The translations under genes and the position numbers were made by a program. A stretch of DNA of 64,000 nt from Pseudokordiimonas caeni. Its GTDB lineage: Bacteria > Pseudomonadota > Alphaproteobacteria > Sphingomonadales > Kordiimonadaceae. The notes beneath the pieces were generated by a model, which had not been told where the DNA came from, searched no databases, and saw only the letters and a program-made list of their open reading frames with translations. Below are positions 55,193 through 63,734 of this stretch, piece by piece (the first letter of the stretch is position 1; every line of letters starts with the position of its first letter). The stretch is taken from contig NZ_JAPPRR010000001.1 in NCBI RefSeq assembly GCF_026719705.1, forward strand, positions 721,255 through 785,254, written 5' to 3'.

Positions 55193-55295
55193 ACGTCCCT
55201 CCCGATACTTCCGATAAACAAGGCGCCGCCCTTCCCCGGAGCGGCGCGATTCGCGAGACGACAGTATAGGGCGAGGGGCGCGCTCGGCAAGCCCT

Positions 55296-56015
55296 TCAGG
55301 GCATCAGGCTCCAGCCATCGGTGCCCAGGCGCTCGAGTGGCTTGAAGCGGCGTTTGTAAGCCATCTTGCTGCTGCCCTCGACCCAGTAGCCCAGATAGAC
55401 ATAAGGGAGCCCCGCAGTGCGGGCGCGGGCGATATGATCGGCGATGATATAGGTGCCAAGGCTGCGGCCCGGATCTTCGGTGTCGAAGAAGCTGTAAACC
55501 ATCGACAGCCCGTCCGAAAGTTCGTCCGTCAGCGCCACGGCCATAAGCTTCCTGTCCAGCATGCGGCGATATTCGATGAGCACCGTAGTGACGGGGCTGG
55601 TCTCCACCATGTCGATATATTCGGGCATGCCCATCCCGGCCATCGAGCCATCGCTGTGGCGATCCTGCAGATAGCTTGAGAGAAGCGAGAATTGTTCTTC
55701 TGTGACAATCGGCGGGCATACCTCGGCGGTGAGGTCCGCATTGCGACGCAGGGTGCGGCGTTCGGATTTGGCAGGGCTGTGTTCAAGGGCGCGCACGCGC
55801 ACAGAAACACAGGCCGAGCAATTCTCGCACGCCGGGCGGTACACAACCGACTGGCTGCGGCGGAAACCGACGCGGCCCAGCGCTTCGTTCAGGGCACCGG
55901 CCTCGGGGCCGATCAGTTCGGTGAAAACCTTGCGCTCGACCTTGTTCGACAGATAAGGGCACGGCGCAGGCGCCGTGACGAAGAATTTCGGAAACTGCAA
56001 GGACTGGTCGGTCAT
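55296..56015 (-). CDS. bpt: Aspartate/glutamate leucyltransferase
   Basis: A 239-residue enzyme that adds Leu to proteins with N-terminal Asp or Glu, marking them for ClpAP through ClpS. The N-terminal cysteine set (PCPYLSNK, CENCSAC) and FGNAT-like core VRALEHSPAKSERRTLRRNADL match the family. It lies 103 bases upstream of the TRAP receptor start, transcribed in the same direction, and downstream of motB. Confidence 0.94.
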   Translation of the reverse strand: MTDQSLQFPKFFVTAPAPCPYLSNKVERKVFTELIGPEAGALNEALGRVGFRRSQSVVYRPACENCSACVSVRVRALEHSPAKSERRTLRRNADLTAEVCPPIVTEEQFSLLSSYLQDRHSDGSMAGMGMPEYIDMVETSPVTTVLIEYRRMLDRKLMAVALTDELSDGLSMVYSFFDTEDPGRSLGTYIIADHIARARTAGLPYVYLGYWVEGSSKMAYKRRFKPLERLGTDGWSLMP

Positions 56016-56101
56016 CGCTTTCCACTGCCGGTCGAAACTGGCCTAATCATACCACGATGAATGTTAAGGAAAAGTAGGCAATCGTCTGTGTCGGTTGCCG
56101 C

Positions 56102-57052
56102 TCAATTACCGGCTGAAGGCGGCACAACGGGTGCTTCGCGCAGCACCAGAACAGTGATGCGGCGATTTTCCGACTTGAAAGGATTGTCAGGGAAGATCGG
56201 GTCTGTGGAGGCCTTGCCGATCACCTCGGCGATACGGTCGTTCGTCACGCCGGTCTCATCAAGCACGCGGCGTGCGGCGTTGGCGCGGTCGGCGCTCAGT
56301 TCCCAGTTGGTCATGCCGTTCGGGCCCGAAAAGGCACCGCCGTCGGTGTGGCCCTCGATGGTAAGTCGGTTGGGCAGGGTGGCCACGGATTCGCCCACCG
56401 CTGCAATCATAGCCTTGGCATAGCCGTAAAGATCATCGGTGCCGCTTTTGAACATGGCGCGGCGGTCCTTGTCGACGAGCTGGATCTTCATGCCTTCGTC
56501 GGTGATTTCCATGATCACCTGATCGGACATTTCGGAAAGCTGCGGCGATTGCTGGATGGCAAGGCGGAGCTGTTCCTGCAGATCCTCGAACGCCAGATCT
56601 TCCTGATCCTTGATCCGCTCGGCCAGTTCATCGAGCTTGCTGTCGCCCTTGCCGCCTTTTTCCTTGCCTTCGGAAGGACCGGTCTGCGGTTTGCCGGGGT
56701 CGCTGATGATGACAAGCGGCGAGGGGTTCATGCCCTCGGCATCCTCGCTTGGCGGATTGATTGAATCCGAGCCCGTCTTGCCGATCACAGCGGCGGAGGT
56801 TGGCGAGAAATAGTCGGCAAGGCCGGCCAGCGTCTCGGGTGGGGCCACATTGAGGAGCCACAGCAGCATGAAGAAAGCCATCATCGCGGTCACGAAGTCG
56901 GCATAGGCAACCTTCCACGCGCCGCCGTGGGCACCGCCGCCGTCAACCTTCTTCACCTTCTTGATGATTGGCTTCTTGTCGTCGTCCGCCAAGCCTGTCG
57001 CTCCTGCCCTTGCCTCAGGGTTTGCGGGTTCCTGTGGCGAAAAAGGCGCCAC
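56102..57052 (-). CDS. motB: Flagellar motor protein MotB
   Basis: A 316-residue stator protein. One membrane segment carries the proton-path Asp in AYADFVTAMMAFFMLLWLL, then a linker, then a C-terminal OmpA-like peptidoglycan-binding domain (LTIEGHTDGGAF ... ELSADRANAARRVL). The GTG at 57052 is used; a TTG at about 56989 would give MADDDKKPI and fits other MotB starts. No motA gene is in the window, so the stator genes are unlinked, as in Caulobacter. Confidence 0.94.
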   Translation of the reverse strand: MAPFSPQEPANPEARAGATGLADDDKKPIIKKVKKVDGGGAHGGAWKVAYADFVTAMMAFFMLLWLLNVAPPETLAGLADYFSPTSAAVIGKTGSDSINPPSEDAEGMNPSPLVIISDPGKPQTGPSEGKEKGGKGDSKLDELAERIKDQEDLAFEDLQEQLRLAIQQSPQLSEMSDQVIMEITDEGMKIQLVDKDRRAMFKSGTDDLYGYAKAMIAAVGESVATLPNRLTIEGHTDGGAFSGPNGMTNWELSADRANAARRVLDETGVTNDRIAEVIGKASTDPIFPDNPFKSENRRITVLVLREAPVVPPSAGN

Positions 57053-57117
57053 CCTGATGGCAGCGCCTTTCCATGTTGGCCAAGAACGGCCTCGATTTCA
57101 ACGATTTACTGCGGGGC

Positions 57118-59559
57118 TCATTCCGCCGGCTTCAGCGTCAGCACATCCGCACCCGCCGGGATCACATCCTTTGTCGGGATCGTGAAGGACCGGGTCTCCC
57201 GCCACAGGTCGAAAAGGTCGCCATAATGCGGCGAAAGCGGGTTGCCGGACTGGCCAGTCGGCTGCACGAAGCGGCTGTTGTCGAGATCGGCAAGATCGAA
57301 AATACCCCGGTAGCTGGCGCCGAAGTCGGAACCGTGCGTGCCTTTGTCACTGCCATTGCCGGCCACATTGACCGTATATTGGCTGCCGCCCTGTTCGGCG
57401 GACAGCGCGAAGAAACCGGCCAGCTGCGGCACGTTGCTCAGGGGACGATGGGTCTGCTCCAGCCGGTGGGCATTGCCCCAGCGCCATGCTTTCATGTCCG
57501 CGCCGTGCTCGGCCTTGAGGTCGGCGACAGCTTGCGCCAGCGCATTGGTGGCGAGGTCGGCGCAGGTTTCTGCCACGTCTTCCGTCTTCACATTGTCACA
57601 CCAGGCAAGCGATGCGGCTTCACCGAGAGCTGGCAGGGCGTAATAGGCATCGTCCTTGGGGTCGGCGCCCGCCGCAACGGCCGTCCAGTAAAGCGAGCTT
57701 TTAAGAAGCCCCGGCTTCTGGCGGCTATAATTATCGGCAATGTCACCGAGTTCATCGGCGATCAGCATGGGCTGATAGTGCAGGAGGAAGGTCTCGAAAA
57801 GGAGGGCGGCGGCGGAATCGACCGTCATGGCGCCGTCCCAGTCAGCCAGCAGCTTCTTCGCCGGCGTATCGTCCTTGAGGCTCGCGATCAGCCACGGCTG
57901 GATGTCGCGGGCAAGATCCGAGACAATATCGCTGTGGATGGCCGCGAACGTATCCACATCGTGCGGTGCCTTCTCAGTGAGCAGATGACGGATGCGGTTG
58001 CCGCGATAGGGCAGTGACCAGTCCCGCGTGATGAAATGGGGATAGTCGTTGTCGACAATCTTCTCGTTGGCTGTGGCGATGACACCGCTATCGGGATTAT
58101 AGCGGGTCGGCAGCTCGCCGTAGGGGATGAAGCCGCTCCAGTCATAGGTGTCCACCCAGCCGGGCGAGGGCAAGCGGCCGTTGATGCCGTTGCCGCCATT
58201 GCGGATGGGCACAAGCGCCGGGGCATAGTATCCGATGTTTCCGTCCACATCGGCATAGATCATATTCTGCTCCGGCCCCGCATAATCGAGCCCGGCGGCC
58301 TTGAAGTCCTCGAAGTTTTTCGCTTCGCCAAGGTTCATCATGGCGACAACGGCGCGGTCCTCGTCCATCAGGGCCGTCCATTGTAGGGCAACCACATAGC
58401 CGTCTTTCAGAATGGCCTCGGCGTCCTTCGATACATCCGAAAGGACGGGGCCATGGCGGGTTTCGCGCACGGTGAGTGCCACGTCCTCGCCGCCTTTCAC
58501 CTTGATCACCTCGGGGCGGATCTTGAATTCGGCCACACCTTCCGGCGTCAGATAGCCTTTGCCGTCTTCCGTCAGTTTTTCGATGAAAAGATCCTGAATG
58601 TCGGGGTCCGTGTTCGTGAAGCCCCAGGCGATACGGTCGTTGCGGCCAAGCACGATCGACGGCGAGCCCGGGAAGCTGACGCCCACAAGGTTGCTGTCCG
58701 TCGTGTTGTCATGCAAGCGTACCAGATACCAGATCGACGGCGTGGTGAGGCCGAGGTGCGGGTCGTTCGCCAGCATCGGCTTGCCCGATTTGGTCATCTC
58801 GCCCGAAACCACCCAGTTGTTGGAGCCGAGCGCGATCTGCGGCTCGGGGCCGACGACGGCGGCAAGTTCGGTGAGGCCCGATTGGCCGTAAATGGCGGCG
58901 AGATCGGGGAAGGCCGGTTCACTGTCGCCGGGGTAGGAAGGATAAAGCGTGGCCAACTGGTCGGGCGTGAGTTTCGAAAGCGCACGGGCGCGGGCGATCT
59001 CGTACCGCATGTTGCCCGACAGATCGAGCCACATCAGCTTCATCCAGACGAGCGTGTCCGAAGGCGTCCAGGGTTCGGGCTCCACGCCCGTCAGCAGGAA
59101 TTCGGGCGGCAGGGCACCGCTGCGGGTGGTGAGGAAAGCGTTTACGCCGGCGGCATAGGCCTGAAGGGCTGTCTTGGCGTCGTCCGGCAGGCGTTCGTAA
59201 GCGGTTTCGGATTTCACGGCAAAGCCGAGCGTGCGCATATATTTGTCGATACCGAGACCATCAGGGCCGACCGCTTCCGACAGGCGGCCACGTCCGATGC
59301 GGCGGTTCATGTCCATCTGCCACAGGCGGTCCTGCGCATGCACGAAGCCAAGCCCGAAGGCGAGGTCGTTGCGGCCGCTGGCGCTGATGTGCGGCACGCC
59401 GTGCGCGTCGCGGGCGATGGTGATTTCGCCCGTGAGGCCGGCAAGGCTGATTTCGCCTTCGGTTTGCGGCAGGCTCGACCGCAGCCAGCCGTAGCCGACG
59501 GCCAGTACGGCAACAAGAAGCGCCCCGATCACCAGAACGAGTTTACCGACAAAACGCAT
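57118..59559 (-). CDS. Penicillin acylase family protein (Ntn hydrolase)
   Basis: An 813-residue periplasmic amidase precursor. One hydrophobic N-terminal segment anchors or exports it. The autocatalytic site GSNNWVVSG gives a Ser nucleophile for the beta subunit after cleavage at about residue 244. Family members cleave penicillin, acyl-homoserine lactones or other amides; quorum-signal degradation is possible but not shown. It diverges from the RibD-like gene. Confidence 0.92.
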   Translation of the reverse strand: MRFVGKLVLVIGALLVAVLAVGYGWLRSSLPQTEGEISLAGLTGEITIARDAHGVPHISASGRNDLAFGLGFVHAQDRLWQMDMNRRIGRGRLSEAVGPDGLGIDKYMRTLGFAVKSETAYERLPDDAKTALQAYAAGVNAFLTTRSGALPPEFLLTGVEPEPWTPSDTLVWMKLMWLDLSGNMRYEIARARALSKLTPDQLATLYPSYPGDSEPAFPDLAAIYGQSGLTELAAVVGPEPQIALGSNNWVVSGEMTKSGKPMLANDPHLGLTTPSIWYLVRLHDNTTDSNLVGVSFPGSPSIVLGRNDRIAWGFTNTDPDIQDLFIEKLTEDGKGYLTPEGVAEFKIRPEVIKVKGGEDVALTVRETRHGPVLSDVSKDAEAILKDGYVVALQWTALMDEDRAVVAMMNLGEAKNFEDFKAAGLDYAGPEQNMIYADVDGNIGYYAPALVPIRNGGNGINGRLPSPGWVDTYDWSGFIPYGELPTRYNPDSGVIATANEKIVDNDYPHFITRDWSLPYRGNRIRHLLTEKAPHDVDTFAAIHSDIVSDLARDIQPWLIASLKDDTPAKKLLADWDGAMTVDSAAALLFETFLLHYQPMLIADELGDIADNYSRQKPGLLKSSLYWTAVAAGADPKDDAYYALPALGEAASLAWCDNVKTEDVAETCADLATNALAQAVADLKAEHGADMKAWRWGNAHRLEQTHRPLSNVPQLAGFFALSAEQGGSQYTVNVAGNGSDKGTHGSDFGASYRGIFDLADLDNSRFVQPTGQSGNPLSPHYGDLFDLWRETRSFTIPTKDVIPAGADVLTLKPAE

Positions 59560-59708
59560 ATCCCCAGTCTCCCTGAACCTTCATGGACGGCCGCTCCCCA
59601 CGGTGCGCCCTTTCATGGATCGCATCATTGGCATTTTTAGACCGGTTCGTCCAGCATGTGTGAAGGAGGTTCGGGCTTCGACTTGATCCCGACGTTCCGC
59701 CGGGCTAT

Positions 59709-59731
59709 ATATTTATACGTTGTATAAATAT
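59709..59731. promoter_or_regulatory. Perfect operator-like palindrome of the RibD-like/TetR cassette
   Basis: ATATTTATAC and GTATAAATAT are exact 10-base complements around GTT, ending ten bases before the ATG at 59742. The site is far more AT-rich than its surroundings. It fits a TetR-family operator that would repress the gene pair it precedes, which includes a TetR gene. Confidence 0.75.
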
Positions 59732-59741
59732 TGGATAAGAT

Positions 59742-60278
59742 ATGATCACTGGCCACGTCTTTATAGCAACCAGCCTCGACGGCTTCATCGCGCGCGAAGA
59801 CGGAGACATCGCGTGGCTTCTGGAACGCGACGATCCCGCCGAGGACCATGGCTACGATGCCTTCATCCAAGGGATCGATATCATCCTCATGGGGCGTGGC
59901 AGCTTCGAAAAAATGCAAGCGGTGCGCCCGTGGCCCTACATCCGTCCGGTCATCGTCCTGTCGTCATCCCTGACGCAAGATGACTTGCCGGAGGATCTGG
60001 CTGCAAAGGTCCGGTTGAGCGACGCTTCGCCGGAGGAGGTGATGCGAATGCTTCAATCGGAGGGACACCGAAGGGTCTATGTGGACGGCGGTCTTGTCAT
60101 CCAGTCGTTCCTGCGTGCAGGGCTGATTGCCGACATGGTGATCACGCGCGCGCCGGTGCTGCTTGGCGAGGGGCGCAGCTTGTTCGGAAGCATTGCCGCA
60201 GACATCCCGCTGCTACACGAGGAAACGAAAAGCTTTCCTTCCGGGCTCGTCCAGTCGCGCTACCGGATCGTGGCATGA
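59742..60278 (+). CDS. RibD C-terminal/dihydrofolate reductase-like protein
   Basis: A 178-residue reductase-fold protein (HVFIATSLDGFIAREDGDIAW, PYIRPVIVLSSSL, GHRRVYVDGGLVIQSFLRAGLI). It belongs to the family with RibD and DHFR, which usually binds NADPH; its substrate is unknown. It lacks evidence for true folate reduction. The ATG follows GGATAAG. It overlaps tetR by four bases, forming a two-gene regulated cassette. Confidence 0.88.
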   Translation: MITGHVFIATSLDGFIAREDGDIAWLLERDDPAEDHGYDAFIQGIDIILMGRGSFEKMQAVRPWPYIRPVIVLSSSLTQDDLPEDLAAKVRLSDASPEEVMRMLQSEGHRRVYVDGGLVIQSFLRAGLIADMVITRAPVLLGEGRSLFGSIAADIPLLHEETKSFPSGLVQSRYRIVA

Positions 60279-60838
60279 ACCGGCCCCGTGGACGACCGCC
60301 TCGGGCGGCCGCGCCTGTTTCGCGTGACGAGATGTTGACGGTTGCCTTGGATCTTCTGGATAGAACGGGCGCCGACGCCTTCACCATGCGGGCGTTGGCG
60401 GAGCGCCTCCACATCAATCCGATGACGATTCACTATCACTTCGGAGGGCGAGACGGCTTGATCGGCGCCATGTCGGAACGGGCCTATGCCCGTGTTTCGG
60501 CGCCGAACAGGGGCACGCCGACCGAGCGGATCTTCGGGCTATTGCAAGCCTACTATGCGCAGGTGCTGGCGCACCCTGGCCTGACAATGCTTATCTTCAG
60601 TCGCCCCGCTGTATTTCCCGAGCAAGCAAGGCGAATAACCGCGGAGATATCGGCCCTTCTCGAAGAAGCTGGCCTTTCGGCTCACAAAGTACGGTTGTGG
60701 CTCGAAATACTCGTGGACTTCACCCACGGAGCCGCACTGGCTACGGCCATGGGAAGTCGGGCGTCGACCGATAACCGGGCCGCGGCTTCCGGGTATGACG
60801 CATCATTGAAAGAGCTCCTGTCCCGCCTTGGGGAGTGA
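60275..60838 (+). CDS. TetR family transcriptional repressor
   Basis: A 187-residue regulator. A helix-turn-helix at about residues 15-60 (FTMRALAERLHINPMTIHYHFGGRDGLIGAM) binds DNA, and a C-terminal all-helical region of about 120 residues should bind a small ligand. The ATG overlaps the end of the RibD-like gene, so it probably represses its own operon through the palindrome at 59709-59731. The inducer is not known. Confidence 0.92.
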   Translation: MNRPRGRPPRAAAPVSRDEMLTVALDLLDRTGADAFTMRALAERLHINPMTIHYHFGGRDGLIGAMSERAYARVSAPNRGTPTERIFGLLQAYYAQVLAHPGLTMLIFSRPAVFPEQARRITAEISALLEEAGLSAHKVRLWLEILVDFTHGAALATAMGSRASTDNRAAASGYDASLKELLSRLGE

Positions 60839-60933
60839 CATTCCGAAAATTTTAGCTGTTCCTTAAGGCCTTCGTCACTGCTTGGCCGTAAGCTCGGCTC
60901 ACCCTGAAGAAATCGGGTTGTATGGAGGATCTG

Positions 60934-61107
60934 ATGAGTAATGCAGTACAGCAAGCCGCCGTTGCGGCAATCAGCAACAATGTGAAACTGTCTGTCGCAC
61001 AGGACATGGCGGAAAACACGAAGAAGATCCAGGCTCAGGCCGCGCAGGCCAGCAGTCCCTCGCCGGTCATAGAAGGTGCCGGCACGCAGGTGGACATGAA
61101 AGTCTGA
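60934..61107 (+). CDS. Small YjfB-like putative motility protein
   Basis: A 57-residue protein (MSNAVQQAAVAAISNNVKLS ... GAGTQVDMKV) with a helical, Ala/Gln-rich chain and a hydrophobic-polar end. The pattern of paired helices and the ending G-x-x-VDMKV resemble YjfB-like putative motility proteins, but the match is judged by eye. GGAGG lies five bases before the ATG. It has its own terminator. There is no signal peptide. Confidence 0.6.
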   Translation: MSNAVQQAAVAAISNNVKLSVAQDMAENTKKIQAQAAQASSPSPVIEGAGTQVDMKV

Positions 61108-61124
61108 CTGTTGACTGATGGAAA

Positions 61125-61155
61125 GCCCGCCGCCGCCCGGCGGGTTTTCTTTTTC
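61125..61155 (+). terminator. Terminator of the small YjfB-like gene
   Basis: CCCGCCG pairs with CGGCGGG around CCGCC, followed by TTTTCTTTTT. Confidence 0.8.
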
Positions 61156-61239
61156 CCGTCGCAAGAATTTTCTGTTTCGCCCCCGCCCGCCTGCCTTCTA
61201 TAACTCGGCACCGACATGTAATTCCGACAGGGGAAAACG

Positions 61240-62121
61240 ATGGCAAAAGTCGCATTTCTGGGCCTTGGTGTGATGGGGTATCCGATGGCGGGCCATCTGG
61301 CGCGCGCGGGCCATGATGTCACCGTCTATAACCGCACCGGCGAGAAGGCCGAACGCTGGCTGGAAGCTTACGAGGATGCCTCTGGCGAGCTGTTCGCGGC
61401 GCCCACGCCTGCGGGTGCGGCAGCCGATGCCGATATCGTTTTCGCCTGTGTGGGCGCCGACAAGGATGTCGAGGAGGTCTGCACTGGCCCCGAGGGCGCT
61501 TTTGACGCCATGAAGAAGGGTGCCGTGTTCGTGGATCACACCACGGCATCGGCCGATCTCGCCCGTCGCATGGCGGCAGAGGCCGAAAAACGCGGCCTTG
61601 GTTTCATCGATGCGCCGGTTTCGGGCGGGCAGGCGGGCGCTGAAAACGGTGTCCTCACCATCATGTGCGGCGGCGACGCGGCGGCCTATGCGAAGGCCGA
61701 GCCCGTGATGGCCGCCTATGCCCGCATGTGCCGCCTTCTGGGTGCGAGCGGCGCCGGGCAGCTTGCCAAGATGGTCAATCAGGTGTGCATCGCCGGCATC
61801 GTGCAGGGGCTTTCGGAAGCGCTGCACCTTGCCATGTCCGCGGGGCTCGACGCCAAGGCGGTGGTGGACGTGATTTCCAAAGGGGCAGCGCAAAGCTGGC
61901 AGATGGAAAACCGCGCCCCCACCATGATCGACGGCAAGTTCGACTTCGGCTTCGCGGTCGACTGGATGCGCAAGGACCTCGGCATCGTACTCGAGGAAGC
62001 GAAGCGCCTTGGCATCAGCCTGCCTGTCACCGCACTTGTCGACCAGTTCTACGGCGACGTGCAGGCGATGGGCGGCAAACGGCAGGATACATCCAGCCTC
62101 ATCCGGCGGTTCCGGGGCTGA
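61240..62121 (+). CDS. NAD(P)-dependent beta-hydroxyacid dehydrogenase (3-HIBADH family)
   Basis: A 293-residue oxidoreductase. The Rossmann motif is AFLGLGVMGYPMAGHLARAGH, the substrate motif is DAPVSGGQAGAENGVLTIMCGG, and the catalytic Lys is in LAKMVNQVCIAGI. It oxidises 3-hydroxyisobutyrate, tartronate semialdehyde or a relative; which one cannot be told. The start follows CAGGGGAAAACG. It stands alone between the small protein and rpsD. Confidence 0.92.
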   Translation: MAKVAFLGLGVMGYPMAGHLARAGHDVTVYNRTGEKAERWLEAYEDASGELFAAPTPAGAAADADIVFACVGADKDVEEVCTGPEGAFDAMKKGAVFVDHTTASADLARRMAAEAEKRGLGFIDAPVSGGQAGAENGVLTIMCGGDAAAYAKAEPVMAAYARMCRLLGASGAGQLAKMVNQVCIAGIVQGLSEALHLAMSAGLDAKAVVDVISKGAAQSWQMENRAPTMIDGKFDFGFAVDWMRKDLGIVLEEAKRLGISLPVTALVDQFYGDVQAMGGKRQDTSSLIRRFRG

Positions 62122-62147
62122 AAAGTGCAGAAGTCAGCGCTTTTCCG

Positions 62148-62176
62148 TTGACTCTCACCCCCAAACCCACTATCTC
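62148..62176 (+). promoter_or_regulatory. Likely promoter of rpsD
   Basis: TTGACT (-35), a 17-base spacer and TATCTC (-10) lie in the 181-base gap before rpsD, leaving a leader of about 120 bases. The leader contains TGTCCG and CGGACA two bases apart (62213-62226), a possible binding site. Confidence 0.5.
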
Positions 62177-62302
62177 CCGCCCGTTAACGAATGGTCAGGG
62201 CAATGGTGTCCCTGTCCGCACGGACAATATACGTGTCAGCAAACCGGCTGTTTTCGGGGCTTTCACACCGTCCGTGGCGCAATAATTTAAGGAGCGATTC
62301 GC

Positions 62303-62914
62303 ATGTCGAAACGTATTCAAGCGAAATATAAAATTGACCGCCGCATGGGCGAAAACATCTGGGGCCGCGCCAAGTCCCCGGTTAACGCTCGCGAATATGG
62401 TCCGGGCCAGCATGGCCAGCGCCGCAAAGGCAAGCTTTCGGACTTCGGCATTCAGCTGCGCGCCAAGCAGAAGCTGAAAGGCTATTACGGCAACATCACC
62501 GAGAAGCAGTTCCGTCGTTATTACGACGAAGCTTCGCGCCGCAAGGGCGACACCGGTGAGAACCTCGTTGGCATTCTCGAATCGCGTCTCGACGCCGTCG
62601 TGTACCGCGCCAAGTTCGTGCCGACCGTCTTCACCGCCCGTCAGTTCGTCAGCCACGGCCACGTTCTCGTGAACGGCCGTCGTTGCAACGTGCCGTCGGC
62701 CATGATCAAGCCGGGTGACGTTGTCGAGATCCGTCAGCGCAGCCGCGAGATCCAGCCGGTTGTCCAGGCGACCCAGAGCGCCGAGCGTGAAGTACCGGAA
62801 TATGTGGCTGTAGAAGGCCACAAGGCAACCTTCGTTCGCGTTCCGACGCTTGATGAAGTGCCGTACCCGGTCATCATGGAACCGAACCTCGTGGTCGAAT
62901 TCTACTCGCGTTAA
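62303..62914 (+). CDS. rpsD: 30S ribosomal protein S4
   Basis: A 203-residue primary 16S rRNA-binding protein of the small subunit. [20 protein letters not shown] and an S4 RNA-binding domain ([36 protein letters not shown]) are clear. It is the zinc-free form, without the N-terminal cysteines. AAGGAG lies before the ATG. It is alone here rather than in the alpha operon, as in alphaproteobacteria. Confidence 0.98.
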   Translation: MSKRIQAKYKIDRRMGENIWGRAKSPVNAREYGPGQHGQRRKGKLSDFGIQLRAKQKLKGYYGNITEKQFRRYYDEASRRKGDTGENLVGILESRLDAVVYRAKFVPTVFTARQFVSHGHVLVNGRRCNVPSAMIKPGDVVEIRQRSREIQPVVQATQSAEREVPEYVAVEGHKATFVRVPTLDEVPYPVIMEPNLVVEFYSR

Positions 62915-62937
62915 TTCGCGGGCGACCGAGCAGGCTT

Positions 62938-62973
62938 CAAAGGGCCGCGCCGCAAGGCGCGGCCCTTTTGTTT
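62938..62973 (+). terminator. Terminator of rpsD
   Basis: AAAGGGCCGCGCC pairs with GGCGCGGCCCTTTT around a 4-base loop, followed by GTTTG. Confidence 0.9.
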
Positions 62974-63017
62974 GTTCTCGCTCACTTAACCCGTTGATTG
63001 CGGCCCGAAAGATTGCA

Positions 63018-63539
63018 ATGAATGGGGCAGTCAGGAAGGCAAAGGGGCAGCGCGTGACCTTGAACGAATTGCATGTCAGGCCGGTGAAGGATTCGGATGC
63101 GGACGGGCTTATCAAGCTTGTCGAGGGCTGTTTCCGCGAATATCCGGACTGCCACATCGATCTGGATGACCTTGATACCGACCTTCTTGCCTGGGAAACC
63201 TACCTGCGCGCCAAGGACGGCGAGGGATTCGTTGTGGAAGAACAGGGCAGGGTCGTGGCGAGTGTCGGATACGTGCCGCTCGGGCCCGAGGTGTTCGAAA
63301 TCCGCCGCCTGTATGTCGATGCGGCCCTGCGCGGCAGCGGCATCGCACAGGCGCTTATCCAGCTTGTGGAGAACCGCATCAAAACCCGTGGCGGGGTGAC
63401 CGCCGAATGCTGGTCCGACACGCGGTTTGAACGCGCCCACCGCTTTTACGAGCGCGAAGGATATGCCCGACAGCCCGAAACGCGAGACCTGAATGATATT
63501 TCGAACACCACGGAATATCAGTTCCGCAAGACGTTATAA
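63018..63539 (+). CDS. GNAT family N-acetyltransferase
   Basis: A 173-residue acetyltransferase. The acetyl-CoA loop is RRLYVDAALRGSGIAQALIQLV, and the C-terminal motif is RFERAHRFYEREGYARQ. The ATG at 63018 is used, but GTG at 63054 with AAAGGGG upstream gives a shorter 161-residue protein beginning MTLNELHVRPVKDSD and may be the true start. The substrate is unknown. It lies between rpsD and the thiC riboswitch on the same strand. Confidence 0.85.
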   Translation: MNGAVRKAKGQRVTLNELHVRPVKDSDADGLIKLVEGCFREYPDCHIDLDDLDTDLLAWETYLRAKDGEGFVVEEQGRVVASVGYVPLGPEVFEIRRLYVDAALRGSGIAQALIQLVENRIKTRGGVTAECWSDTRFERAHRFYEREGYARQPETRDLNDISNTTEYQFRKTL

Positions 63540-63559
63540 GACCCACCCGCCTTTCGCCC

Positions 63560-63588
63560 TTGTTTGTCCTTGAACGGACGGCTATAGC
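63560..63588 (+). promoter_or_regulatory. Possible promoter of the thiC riboswitch transcript
   Basis: TTGTTT and TATAGC are separated by 17 bases, placing a start near 63595, about 13 bases before the riboswitch. Confidence 0.4.
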
Positions 63589-63607
63589 GGCGCACATTAC
63601 TGACCTT

Positions 63608-63727
63608 GTCCGAGGGGAGCCCGCCACGCACCTGTGGCCGATGGGCTGAGAGTTTCCGTGCCGTAATGAGGCGGTCCGGGGAGACCCTTAGAACCTGATC
63701 TGGGTGAAACCAGCGTAGGGAACGGAG
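63608..63727 (+). promoter_or_regulatory. TPP (thiamin pyrophosphate) riboswitch
   Basis: The aptamer core is seen in order: GGGGAGCC, the highly conserved GGGCTGAGAG, GAGACCCTTAGAACCTGATC with TGGGT, and AACCAGCGTAGGGAA. These are the THI-box signatures of the pyrimidine- and pyrophosphate-binding arms. The thiC ATG lies eight bases after it. When TPP binds, expression should fall, most likely by hiding the ribosome site (GGGAACGGAG), which is within the final stem; this mechanism is inference. Confidence 0.95.
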
Positions 63728-63734
63728 CACACAA

